Origin: Aestuariibius violaceus | Lineage (GTDB): Bacteria > Pseudomonadota > Alphaproteobacteria > Rhodobacterales > Rhodobacteraceae | Length of the DNA stretch: 64,000 bases | Direction of reading: 5' to 3' | NCBI RefSeq assembly: GCF_040779325.2 | Contig: NZ_JBFONT020000002.1 | Coordinates: 1-64,000 of the forward strand | Shown here: one piece after another, positions 17,628-25,408 of the stretch | How positions within the stretch are numbered: the first letter of the stretch is position 1 | How the letters are laid out: the number at the start of each line of letters is the position of its first letter | Notes under the pieces: generated by a model | The model's input: the letters and a program-made list of their open reading frames with translations, nothing else | What the model was told of the DNA's origin: nothing | Database searches by the model: none | Program-made: the position numbers and the translations under genes

Positions 17628-19019
17628 TTAGAGGAGGGGCTTCTCGTTGGTAGAGAAGTGGAGGGAGAAGACGGCACCGCCCCCCTCGCGATCGGCCACG
17701 TCGACGGTTCCACCATGGACCTGCATGATCTGCCGCACGATCGCGAGCCCCATGCCGGTTCCGTTCGGTGTTGGCGTCCGGCCCTGCCCGAAGGGCATGA
17801 AGATGTGCTTCTTTTCCGAACCGGGAACGCCAGGCCCGCGATCCATGACTTCCATGGTCGAAGGCGGGTGGATCCGTATCCTGACGGTCGTGCCGGGCGC
17901 GGTATGGGCGATCGCGTTTTCGACCAGGTTGTGCAGGGCCTCGACCGCCAGATGCGCCTCTCCCGCCACGATGACGGGCGATGTCGCCTCGACCAGCTCC
18001 AGTTCGCAGCCCTGGTCGATGGCCAGCGGCGCGAGAGAGGTGGCGACCTCGGTTGCGAGTTCCGACAGGTCCATCCGCGAGGACGGATCGAGCTCGAACG
18101 CGCTCAGCCGGGCGCTGGTCAGAAGCTGGCGGACAAGCCGATCCATATGGTCCAGATCGTCCTCGACAAGCGCGCGGCCTTCGAAGGCGGGGATCGACTG
18201 GAGCCGCGCCCGCAGGACGGCCAGCGGCGTTTTCAGCTGGTGGGCCGCATCGATGGTGAAGCGCTTTTGCGCCTCGTAGCCTTCGGCCACCCGGTCGATT
18301 GCATCGTTGAACGCCTCGGCGAGCGGAGCGATTTCGGCGGGTGCCGCATGGACGGGCAACCGTGCGCGCAGACTTTGCGGGCCGATCTCGCGCGCTTTTC
18401 CGGACAGGTAGGTCAGGCCCGTGGTGCTGTATCTCACCAATCCGACGCCGAGCAGGATAAAGACGGCGAGGAAGGGAAGCCCGACCATGACGGCTTCGTC
18501 CATAAGCTCGATCGCAACCGCCCGGTTCAGGAAGTCGTCGGTGACCTTGTGCTGTGCGACGGTGATGAAGACGTCTCCGCCGCGGGTCGAAAAGCGCTCG
18601 GTCAGGCCGAAGCGTGTCGGATCGAGGCCGCGCGCCTCGGTCGGGGACATGTCGACCGCCTGGAAGAAGTCGAAGAACTCCGGAAAGGTAAATCCGGGCT
18701 GAAGGACCTCGAGCGCGTTGTCGCCATCGACAAAGAGGAGGTCCCCCCGCGCGTTCCGGATGGCGAAGATCGCGCCCGAATGCTCCATCTCGTAGAGCCG
18801 GAGCAGTTTTTCGGGTAGGTCGAGCGTCAGGCTACCGTCATCGGTCAGAACGAGCGCATCTGCCAGGTCCTGGGCCTGATGGCCCAGAGCCACTTCCTGC
18901 ACCAGATCGTCGATATGGGCGATCTGGCGCACGGCCATGTAGGAGGCTGCGGCGATCCCGAGAAGCGCCAGCAGCACGAAGCGCAGACTGAGCTGAACCC
19001 TAATTGAGTTTGCGTTCAC
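17628..19019 (-). CDS. two-component sensor histidine kinase
   Basis: A 463-residue membrane kinase. Two transmembrane helices lie at about 12-30 and 176-195 with a periplasmic sensor domain of about 145 residues between them, then a HAMP-like linker. The phospho-accepting His is H260 in FTIDAAHQLKTPLAVL, where Gln and Lys replace the more common Glu and Arg. The ATPase part shows HNLVENAIAHT, DRGPGVP and NGTGMGLAIVRQIM. It starts at a GTG at 19019 that overlaps the response regulator end by 20 bases, so the two form a coupled pair. Its place as the last gene of the T3SS minus block suggests it senses the signal that controls secretion. Confidence 0.92.
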   Translation of the reverse strand: MNANSIRVQLSLRFVLLALLGIAAASYMAVRQIAHIDDLVQEVALGHQAQDLADALVLTDDGSLTLDLPEKLLRLYEMEHSGAIFAIRNARGDLLFVDGDNALEVLQPGFTFPEFFDFFQAVDMSPTEARGLDPTRFGLTERFSTRGGDVFITVAQHKVTDDFLNRAVAIELMDEAVMVGLPFLAVFILLGVGLVRYSTTGLTYLSGKAREIGPQSLRARLPVHAAPAEIAPLAEAFNDAIDRVAEGYEAQKRFTIDAAHQLKTPLAVLRARLQSIPAFEGRALVEDDLDHMDRLVRQLLTSARLSAFELDPSSRMDLSELATEVATSLAPLAIDQGCELELVEATSPVIVAGEAHLAVEALHNLVENAIAHTAPGTTVRIRIHPPSTMEVMDRGPGVPGSEKKHIFMPFGQGRTPTPNGTGMGLAIVRQIMQVHGGTVDVADREGGGAVFSLHFSTNEKPLL

Positions 19020-19680
19020 GGATCAGATATCCAACGCCTCGGACGGTATGGATCTCGGCCGTTGCACCGGCCGATATCAGGCTCTTGCGCAGCCGGCAGA
19101 TGCAGACCTCGATCGAATTGGGCGTCACCTCTTCGCCATGGCCATAGAGGCTTTCTTCCAGGGACTGCTTCTGAACCACCCGCCCGGTGCGGCGCATCAG
19201 GTGTTCCAGCATGCAGCCTTCCCGGCGAGAGAGCTGTATCGGCTGCTCAGCGACGGCGGTCTCTCGATGGACGGGATCGAAGGCGACGTTGCCGGTGACC
19301 AGCTTGGTCGGCAGGAGGGCCGCGGGGCGGCGGAGGATGGCGCGGATCCGCGCCTCCAACTCATCCGGCGAAACAGGTTTCGGCAAGTAATCGTCTGCCC
19401 CTGCGTCGAGACCTTCGATCCGGTCCTCGATCTTGTCGCGCACGGTCATGAAGAGGGCGGGGGTCGCCATCCCGCCACGGCGGCGCGCGCTGAGCCAGAC
19501 CTTGCTGTCCCCGTCCGGCACCTGACGATCCAGTAGCAGGAGGTCGTATGCGGCCGTTTCGACGGCGTCGCCCGCTTCATCCAGTGTGGTGACGAGATCG
19601 ACCGCAAAGCCGATGCGGCGCAGATGGGAGCCGAACATATCGGCGCTTTTCGGGTTATCTTCGAGGAGCAGGACACGCAT
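19000..19680 (-). CDS. OmpR-family response regulator
   Basis: A 226-residue regulator. The receiver domain has the acidic pair E7-D8, the phospho-acceptor D51 in DLLLLDRQVPDG and the conserved Lys in YLPKPVSPDEL. The C-terminal winged helix ends with CICRLRKSLISAGATAEIHTVRGVGYLI, typical of OmpR/PhoB DNA-binding domains. It lies 6 bases behind the secretin-N-domain gene and overlaps the kinase gene. All key phosphorylation residues are present. The 11-bp spaced repeats found ahead of the T3SS operons fit the binding geometry of this family, so it is the prime candidate for T3SS control. Confidence 0.92.
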   Translation of the reverse strand: MRVLLLEDNPKSADMFGSHLRRIGFAVDLVTTLDEAGDAVETAAYDLLLLDRQVPDGDSKVWLSARRRGGMATPALFMTVRDKIEDRIEGLDAGADDYLPKPVSPDELEARIRAILRRPAALLPTKLVTGNVAFDPVHRETAVAEQPIQLSRREGCMLEHLMRRTGRVVQKQSLEESLYGHGEEVTPNSIEVCICRLRKSLISAGATAEIHTVRGVGYLIRERKLN

Positions 19681-19686
19681 CCGGTT

Positions 19687-20028
19687 TTATCCGCCGGTTT
19701 CGCTGGAAAGGTCGCGCTGGAGGTGCTGAAGCGACTTCTGAACAACGACTTCCCGCTCGAACATGACCTCTTCCTGCTCGTCGAGCGCGAAGAGCGTTGT
19801 TTTGCCCACCTCATGCGCGAGAACGAAGACGGTCCTGTTCGAAATGACCTGCACGCTTGCGATTGTGGGATCTGCAACGAAAAGCGTGGCGGCCGGCTCG
19901 TCCAGGTGAATGAGCTCGCCTTCCGATTCGATGATCGATATCGCGCCGAACTGCATTTCGTCGGCGACAGAGATCACCGGGGCGACGGATAGCAGTGCAA
20001 TCAGTAGTGGTTTCAGGGCGTATCTCAT
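19687..20028 (-). CDS. secreted protein with pilus/secretin N-terminal domain
   Basis: 113 residues from the ATG at 20028, which has AGGGAGAG upstream. A signal peptide (MRYALKPLLIALLSVAPVIS, then VADE) is followed by the EGELIHLDEPAATLFVADP and IASVQVISNRTVFVLAHEVG segments. This is the small beta domain that precedes the pore of CpaC/RcpA-type secretins (pilus formation N-terminal region). Here it stands alone, with no pore domain behind it. It lies between sctV and the response regulator in one operon. It may act as a piece of a split secretin or a periplasmic adaptor. The domain call is good, the role is inference. Confidence 0.7.
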   Translation of the reverse strand: MRYALKPLLIALLSVAPVISVADEMQFGAISIIESEGELIHLDEPAATLFVADPTIASVQVISNRTVFVLAHEVGKTTLFALDEQEEVMFEREVVVQKSLQHLQRDLSSETGG

Positions 20029-20137
20029 AAAGCTCTCCCTTGAGTGATGAAAACCATGAACTCGGATACGGGATACGCTGGACTCGCTTCCTGCATAACA
20101 TTTATCGCAGGGGGATTTTTCCAGCAAATACGGCATT

Positions 20138-22234
20138 TCATGCGGCCTCCGCGTCCGGTTCCGTGCGCTGAGGCAGATCGATCAGAAGGGTCGAAACAGG
20201 GACGACGGTGAAGCCGTCGGCCAATTCCTGAAACGACAGGACGTCGATGGCAATCCGGTTGCGGGTGAGGAAGGTCTTGAGGTGGCGTCGGACGTCCATC
20301 GCGCTCATCAGGACCAGGGTCAGACCCTCGGGTCTGGTCTCTGCCAGCTGTGACTGCACCTTCGAGATCAGCGCGTCTGACTGCTCTTCATCGAGCACGA
20401 GGAAGGTGCCGACATTGGTCTCGCGCAGGCAGTCGCGCAGCATCGCCTCGGTGTCGCGTTCGAGGATTATCGCGGTGACGACGCGGTTTGCATCGGCGAT
20501 CCGGTGGCAGATCTGGCGGCTGAGCGAGACGCGGATGTATTCGGTCAGCAGCGCCGCGGGCTGGTCGGGCGTGACCCATTCCGCGAGCGCCTCGAGGAAA
20601 AGCCGCTTGTTGGTCGGAAAGACCAGTTCCTGGACCAGGCGGCGCAGGATATCGGAAATGTTCTGTACCGAACTTGAGCGTACGACTTCGGCAACCAGGG
20701 CGCCGTAGTCGCCTTCGAGTTCGGATAGCATGGTTTGAGTTTCCTGAATGCCGATGAAGGACGCAAAATTCTTTACGATCGTGTCCTCGATGGCGTCCAG
20801 AATGCGGTCTTTGGGGGTCAGGAAGGAAAGGCCTGCGGCTTCGAGTGCGCCCGCATGATCTGCGTGGAATGCGCGGAAGCTGCGACCGTCGGATGCCGTT
20901 ACCGGCTCATTGGTCAGATCCATCAGATCGATGAATTCCGGGCTGTCATCGGCATAGATTTGATCGGGTGAGACCGCGTCCCACGAGACGGGCACATCGT
21001 CGATGAGGATTTGGAATGCATCCTCCTCAAGCGTTTCGTCGAGCCGCATTGTTATGGCAGGGCAGGGCAAGCCGACGGTCTGGGTAACTTGGGAACGGAT
21101 AACACCAATAGGGGCGACCAATGTGTCGCGTGGCATAACCGCCGCGAGGTTGTGGGACAGAGTGAGTATGACGGGCGCGCTTTCAGGCAAATCGTGAACG
21201 ATTGCGTCTTTCGCATCCACTCCAGCCTCTGCGCCATCGTCTGGAGCGGTGGCGTTTTCTGCGCGGGGACTGAGGAAAATGCTTCCGACGGCGAAGATCC
21301 CTGCGAGAGCAAAGAGGATCAGCGTCGGAAAACCTGGCAGTAGCCCCATTCCGAAAACCGTCACCGCCGCCATTCGCATCGCGCGGCGGTCGGCGACAAG
21401 CTGAGTGATGATGTCGGCCCCCAGATTGCGCCGGGCGTCCCCCTGAACACGCGTCACGATGGTTGCTGCGGTGATGGAGATGAGAAGGGCCGGGATCTGG
21501 GAGATCAGGGCGTCACCGACTGTTAGAAGCGAGTATTTCAGCGCAGCATCGCCAAGGCTCATCCCATGCTGGAGCATACCGATCGTCAGCCCGCCTATCA
21601 GGTTGACGCTGATGATAATCAAGCCCGCGATGGCATCGCCTTTCACGAACTTCATCGCGCCGTCCATCGCGCCATAGAACTGGCTTTCCCGCTCGAGGAG
21701 TTTGCGGCGCCGCATCGCCTCGGCGTGGTCGATATCGCCATTACGCATCTCGGCGTCGATGCTCATTTGCTTGCCCGGCAGCGCATCAAGCGTGAAGCGT
21801 GCGCCGACCTCTGCAATCCGCTCCGATCCCTTGGCGATCACGATGAACTGGACGATGGTGACGATGAAGAACACCACCATGCCCACCACAACGTTGCCCG
21901 CGATCACGAAGGCTCCGAAGGTGTCGACGATCGCCCCGGCATCGCCTTGAGACAGGATCAGCCGCGTCGTGGTGACAGAGAGGGCGAGCCGGAAGATGGT
22001 CGAGATCAGGATGATGCCCGGAAGGCTCGACAATTCCAGTGCCGAGCCAAGGTAGATTGCCGTCATGAGCATCAGGACGGCGATCCCGAAGTTGAAGCCG
22101 ATCAACGTGTCGACCAGTGGTGTCGGCATCGGCAGGATCATCAGCGTGATGGTCACGACCAGCAGGACACCGATGCTGAGATCCTTGCTGGCTGCCAGCG
22201 CGGTCATGAGGCGGGTGGGGACAGTCAGTTTCAT
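20138..22234 (-). CDS. sctV: T3SS export gate protein SctV
   Basis: A 698-residue protein of the FHIPEP family, the nonameric export gate (RhcV/YscV/FlhA relatives). The first 330 residues hold about eight membrane helices with the conserved FHIPEP block (VVTITLMILPMPTPLVDTLI, then MLMTAIYLGSALELSSLPGI). The stretch DALPGKQMSIDAEMRNGDID, with AEAMRRRKLLERESQFYGAMDGAMKFVKGDAIAG after it, is diagnostic. The cytosolic ring domain follows to the end. ATG at 22234 overlaps the sctY stop (TGATG). Length is normal for the non-flagellar group. Very secure as a family member; flagellar FlhA is excluded by the SctX/SctY/SctD context. Confidence 0.95.
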   Translation of the reverse strand: MKLTVPTRLMTALAASKDLSIGVLLVVTITLMILPMPTPLVDTLIGFNFGIAVLMLMTAIYLGSALELSSLPGIILISTIFRLALSVTTTRLILSQGDAGAIVDTFGAFVIAGNVVVGMVVFFIVTIVQFIVIAKGSERIAEVGARFTLDALPGKQMSIDAEMRNGDIDHAEAMRRRKLLERESQFYGAMDGAMKFVKGDAIAGLIIISVNLIGGLTIGMLQHGMSLGDAALKYSLLTVGDALISQIPALLISITAATIVTRVQGDARRNLGADIITQLVADRRAMRMAAVTVFGMGLLPGFPTLILFALAGIFAVGSIFLSPRAENATAPDDGAEAGVDAKDAIVHDLPESAPVILTLSHNLAAVMPRDTLVAPIGVIRSQVTQTVGLPCPAITMRLDETLEEDAFQILIDDVPVSWDAVSPDQIYADDSPEFIDLMDLTNEPVTASDGRSFRAFHADHAGALEAAGLSFLTPKDRILDAIEDTIVKNFASFIGIQETQTMLSELEGDYGALVAEVVRSSSVQNISDILRRLVQELVFPTNKRLFLEALAEWVTPDQPAALLTEYIRVSLSRQICHRIADANRVVTAIILERDTEAMLRDCLRETNVGTFLVLDEEQSDALISKVQSQLAETRPEGLTLVLMSAMDVRRHLKTFLTRNRIAIDVLSFQELADGFTVVPVSTLLIDLPQRTEPDAEAA

Positions 22235-22593
22235 CAGGCTGCTTCTTCCGAAAAGGTGGTCTGCGTCTCTTCAACGACGGCCCCAGATGCCGCCGCTTCC
22301 AGCAACTGACGAGCTTCGTCGCGGCGGCCGGCCCGGGCCAGAAGCCGGACATACAACAGACGAAGGGGTCTGCTGCCGCTATCCGACCGTTCAGGAAGCC
22401 TGCTGAAGAGAGCGGCCGCATCATCGTGACGGCCAAGGCGGCTTAGCCCTTCTGCAGCCAGCTTGACCGCCGGCCCATGATCTGGGCGGACGTTCAAGAC
22501 GGGGTGGAGCAGCAACAGCGCGTGGCGCGTCCGATCGATGCGAATGTAGATCTGCGCCAGGAGCACGAGAATATCCATCTGACGTCGTGTCAT
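22234..22593 (-). CDS. sctY: T3SS export apparatus chaperone SctY (TPR type)
   Basis: A 119-residue helical protein with tetratricopeptide-like repeats (RTRHALLLLHPVLNVRPDHG, GLSRLGRHDDAAALFSRL). Size, repeats and place directly ahead of sctV match YscY, which works with YscX and binds the SctV cytosolic ring. The stop overlaps the sctV start. Rhizobial systems have a comparable small TPR gene next to rhcV. Assignment rests on fold plus position. Confidence 0.7.
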   Translation of the reverse strand: MTRRQMDILVLLAQIYIRIDRTRHALLLLHPVLNVRPDHGPAVKLAAEGLSRLGRHDDAAALFSRLPERSDSGSRPLRLLYVRLLARAGRRDEARQLLEAAASGAVVEETQTTFSEEAA

Positions 22594-22597
22594 CGCA

Positions 22598-22954
22598 TCA
22601 CACTTTCAGTACCGAGCAGAGCTGCCGTTCAAGGATGGACATCTTGTCAAGCTCGCGTCGGATAGCTCGGGCCGCCAACCGGTCGGTCCGGTCTTCGGAC
22701 GCTTCGAGTACCCTTACGATGGCACGAAGCTCTCGCTGGATCTCGGGCGCGTTGAGCGTCGGGTTGAGTGCCTTGGGCGGCGCAATAAAGTCGAGCACGA
22801 GGCGCAACAGCCCGCGTAGCCGCGGAAAGGGGTCGGGCCTTATGCCCGATACTGGTAGCGGGCCCTCTCTCTGACTTTCGCGATGACGACTGGTTCGGCT
22901 GATCTGCCCTGGCGGAGTTGCCGGGACCGGTGATGTGGCCTTGATCGGTTGCAT
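22598..22954 (-). CDS. sctX: T3SS protein SctX (YscX-like)
   Basis: A 118-residue protein. Its C-terminal half, NAPEIQRELRAIVRVLEASE and then ARAIRRELDKMSILERQLCSVLKV (read in two pieces), lines up with the end of YscX (YRRELDTLQSLL, ending ILNLLHKV) as I remember it, and a middle segment LVLDFIAPPKALNPTLN matches its DFASPGYTF-type part. YscX is an early exported partner of YscY. The gene lies 4 bases ahead of sctY. Presence of X and Y is a Ysc-family trait. Fairly confident. Confidence 0.7.
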   Translation of the reverse strand: MQPIKATSPVPATPPGQISRTSRHRESQREGPLPVSGIRPDPFPRLRGLLRLVLDFIAPPKALNPTLNAPEIQRELRAIVRVLEASEDRTDRLAARAIRRELDKMSILERQLCSVLKV

Positions 22955-22979
22955 GTCTTTTCCCCAAGGTCCGGAAGAG

Positions 22980-23858
22980 TCAGTAGCGGATTTCGATCCG
23001 CTGCCCGTCGTGTTCGAAGTTGGCGGCCTCGATGCCGATGGATGTCAGGGTCCAGCCGTTGGGCAGCGTGCTGCCTTCGTGGTACCGGGCGTCGTCGACG
23101 GTGATGAACGGGCGGCCGCTGTGCCATGCGGATTGGATCGAGGGAGGACCGGCCAGTTCTTCCACAGGGGCGGACCGGATGTCGGAAATCAGAGCGACAT
23201 CCCCGAAGGCGCCGTCGAACCAGCGTTCGATGGCCTGCCAGTCAGCCATTTGGGCATCCGGCAGGGTGCCCCGCGCCATCAACACCTCGCCGTCATGGTT
23301 GACGTCGATGCGATCGAGGCCGCTGCCAGACACCTTCTCGCGCAGGGCGGTTTCGGCCGTGAGGGGATCGTCGGTCAGGGCAGGGCGGACGGGCCCTGCC
23401 GCGGCAGGCGCATCGCCGCGGAGGATTTGGGCGATCGGGGTGCCATCGGCAGCGCCCGGACCGTCGCCGGTTTCCGGCATCAGCGTGAGCGCGGCGACAG
23501 CGCAGGGAACACTGGCCAGTGCCAGCGCTGCGGCGGTGAAGCTTGGCAGCTTGGCCCGAGGTTCGGGGGCGGTCAGGTGGAGTTCGACATCGCCGAGCCG
23601 CAGGTCCGCGGGGGCCTTCAGCGAGACACGATGACCGGCGGGAATGGTGCCTTTTCCCACGACATCGACCCCGGCTTCCAGCGCAGTCACGGTCATCCGC
23701 TTGCGCTTTCTCTGGATGGTCATGTGTCTGTCGGCGACACCGTCATCGGCCAGGATGACGTCGCAGTCCTGATCAAGGCCGAACACCGTTTCCCCTTCGG
23801 GAATTGGGCTTTGGGCCCCTGAATGACATCCTGACTTCACGTGCACTTCGCAGGCCAT
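22980..23858 (-). CDS. sctD: T3SS inner-membrane ring protein SctD
   Basis: A 292-residue bitopic protein. The first 95 residues form an FHA-like cytosolic domain (GLDQDCDVILADDGVADRHM), then one transmembrane helix at about 106-128 and a periplasmic part with BON-like folds (LREKVSGSGLDRIDVNHDGEVLMARGTL). It ends with a WTLTSIGIEAANFEHDG segment. This layout is that of SctD (YscD, y4yQ in rhizobia), which makes the outer of the two inner-membrane rings. It is shorter than YscD (about 420) but close to rhizobial relatives. Followed by sctX with 25 bases between. Confidence 0.82.
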   Translation of the reverse strand: MACEVHVKSGCHSGAQSPIPEGETVFGLDQDCDVILADDGVADRHMTIQRKRKRMTVTALEAGVDVVGKGTIPAGHRVSLKAPADLRLGDVELHLTAPEPRAKLPSFTAAALALASVPCAVAALTLMPETGDGPGAADGTPIAQILRGDAPAAAGPVRPALTDDPLTAETALREKVSGSGLDRIDVNHDGEVLMARGTLPDAQMADWQAIERWFDGAFGDVALISDIRSAPVEELAGPPSIQSAWHSGRPFITVDDARYHEGSTLPNGWTLTSIGIEAANFEHDGQRIEIRY

Positions 23859-23897
23859 GGTGTTGCCTTTCGCTCGGCATACTTATTTGGTTGAGAT

Positions 23898-23922
23898 GGG
23901 CGCGGTGATCGCCACCGCGCCC
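23898..23922. promoter_or_regulatory. 10-bp GC hairpin between the needle-type gene and sctD
   Basis: GGGCGCGGTG at 23898-23907 and CACCGCGCCC at 23913-23922 form a perfect 10-bp stem with a 5-base loop, 12 bases behind the stop of the small 63-residue gene. No T tract follows on the minus strand. It probably stabilises the upstream message or partly terminates transcription so that the small subunit is made in excess over SctD. Confidence 0.55.
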
Positions 23923-23933
23923 GCTTGGCTGCG

Positions 23934-24125
23934 TCAATTGACGCCGGTTTTCTTGGCCAAGTCATTTGCCAGCTTTGCAACAGTGTAATGCGCGTTGAAG
24001 TTCAGTTGCTCTGCAGTCGACCAAGAATAGTTGTCCATCATCGAGTTGAAAGACTGATCGACGGCGCTTTGGTCGACGTCGTTGGCAGAATTTGCGCCAT
24101 TGCCCGAGCTACTTACTGCAGTCAT
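23934..24125 (-). CDS. candidate T3SS needle/pilus subunit (SctF/NopA-like)
   Basis: A 63-residue protein without Cys or signal peptide. The first 30 residues are polar and rich in Ser, Asn and Asp; the second half (FNSMMDNYSWSTAEQLNFNA, then HYTVAKLANDLAKKTGVN) is one amphipathic helix. Size and shape fit small T3SS filament subunits such as rhizobial NopA. Strong GGAG 8 bases before ATG. Its place directly ahead of sctD, with a hairpin in between, agrees with nopA-y4yQ order as I remember it. The identification is from position and size, not from a clear sequence match. Confidence 0.5.
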   Translation of the reverse strand: MTAVSSSGNGANSANDVDQSAVDQSFNSMMDNYSWSTAEQLNFNAHYTVAKLANDLAKKTGVN

Positions 24126-24227
24126 TTTATTCTCCTATGGTTGAGTTGCCATCTTGTTCAAGATCGCGAGGTTGTGCGGTGCCCTGAAAGGATTGTCCTA
24201 TTCCCTGGGCAGCGCTCTTTGACAGCA

Positions 24228-24875
24228 TCAGCCGGCCTTCAGGTGAAACCCAGAGAGTTCCAGCGGTGCTGCATCTGCTTGCTCATCGGTGTCCGATGGG
24301 CCGTTAGCCAGGATTGTGTTTCTCAGCATCTGGTCCATCGCCTGTCGCCATTTGGATTCAGGGCTTTGAAACCAATCAGATAGCGGCAGTGATGAGGCGG
24401 ATTCGTCGGAAACACTATCCGAGTTTGACGTCGCTTCATCGTCAGAGTTCAAAGTCACTTTGAAGATGGAGAGATCTGATTTTCCGCCGTCCCGAGCTTC
24501 AAGCTCAAGCCTGGCGAAAGATCCTTCGATATCAGCCATTGCGGTGTCCGTCTCGGTCCCTTTGACCGGGATCTCGTGGGCTGCGCAGTCGTATGTTTTT
24601 TGTAGAGGATTTTTTTGATCACCCCCAATGGAATCTTCAAGACGATCCCGCACCATCTCGATAAAGAGATCGCTGATCTTTTCAGCCAGAGACGTCTTTT
24701 CAGAAGGGTTCGATTTTCCGAATCCGCACTCGCTTGATGAAGCACTGGGCCTCTCAAACCCACAGCTGAAGCTTCGAGAACTGCTTGCATTTCGAGCATC
24801 GTCAAATTCGAAGGTGTTCCTCGAACCGGCTGCATAGTAGTTTATTGTCGGTGAGAGTGTTATGTCGTTTGGCAT
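24228..24875 (-). CDS. hypothetical T3SS-island protein, probably exported
   Basis: A 215-residue acidic, serine-rich protein (several S/D/E runs such as NSDSVSDESASSLPLSDW) with no signal peptide or membrane helix. It has a good GGAGAAAGAGA sequence ahead of its ATG. An amphipathic C-terminal helix (KWRQAMDQMLRNTIL) is visible. I do not recognise a family. It lies between two other small unknown genes in the minus block, in the region where rhizobia carry nopC and similar substrates. A secreted substrate, tip protein or translocator-like role is possible; a ruler protein of SctP type is not supported, as no T3S4-type domain is visible. Confidence 0.55.
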   Translation of the reverse strand: MPNDITLSPTINYYAAGSRNTFEFDDARNASSSRSFSCGFERPSASSSECGFGKSNPSEKTSLAEKISDLFIEMVRDRLEDSIGGDQKNPLQKTYDCAAHEIPVKGTETDTAMADIEGSFARLELEARDGGKSDLSIFKVTLNSDDEATSNSDSVSDESASSLPLSDWFQSPESKWRQAMDQMLRNTILANGPSDTDEQADAAPLELSGFHLKAG

Positions 24876-24914
24876 TCTCTTTCTCCGTGGAAGTCTTCCT
24901 TTGCTTCGCTCAAA

Positions 24915-25193
24915 TTATCCCGAGATATCACGCCCTAGACTGAGCATCTGTTCAGTTAGCGAAAGCGCGTCGGGCGAGGAGGAGGTCGAGCCGACTCCGG
25001 TTAGGTCCGCAAATTTGCTTGCAGCAAGATCGATTGCATTTCCCAATCCGGTCATCTGCGGATTGCCAGTAAGTGTTCCGGCAAGCTGCAAACCGTCAGC
25101 AGCGAATTCTGTGAGATCACTTGCAAAGGCGAGCGTATCGTTCACCGCTTGGCCAATATCTATTTTGTCAAGCTTGATGTCGAGAAAGGCCAT
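24915..25193 (-). CDS. small hypothetical T3SS-island protein
   Basis: A 92-residue protein with a strong AAGGAGAC sequence ahead of the ATG at 25193. It is largely helical and rich in Ala, Leu and Asp (IGQAVNDTLAFASDLTEFAA), with a glycine-rich middle and no signal peptide. No family is recognised. An element like those before the other T3SS operons lies at 25306-25324, so this gene probably heads the minus-strand operon of exported proteins and sctD-X-Y-V. It may be an early substrate. Confidence 0.55.
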   Translation of the reverse strand: MAFLDIKLDKIDIGQAVNDTLAFASDLTEFAADGLQLAGTLTGNPQMTGLGNAIDLAASKFADLTGVGSTSSSPDALSLTEQMLSLGRDISG

Positions 25194-25305
25194 CTATGTC
25201 TCCTTCTGTGTTTCAGGCGCTATTCTGGACACGCCCTTGAGTTGAGTTTCCGCGGGGCACGCGAACTTGATTGCGGCCTCACTCGACGGAAGATGAGACC
25301 GTGAC

Positions 25306-25324
25306 CTTTCCGAAACCTGACAAG
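25306..25324 (-). promoter_or_regulatory. T3SS-box-like element ahead of the minus operon
   Basis: Read on the minus strand the site is CTTGTCAGGTTTCGGAAAG. Its first 11 bases are identical to the site before the effector candidate at 35.7 kb. It lies 113 bases ahead of the ATG at 25193. The text GTCAG-TT-CG-AAAG also recalls the rhizobial tts box as I remember it. Confidence 0.55.
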
Positions 25325-25408
25325 ATTGGCGTCTGGTTTAAGATTTTGAAATTAGATAGAAATGGAGTGAATCTCGCAGATCGGACACGAGCTGAGTGAT
25401 GCTGCGAA

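Noticed and set aside
24228..24875. 215-residue protein as SctP-type ruler
   Set aside because: No T3S4/FliK-like C-terminal domain can be seen; the end is a short amphipathic helix in acidic, serine-rich text.
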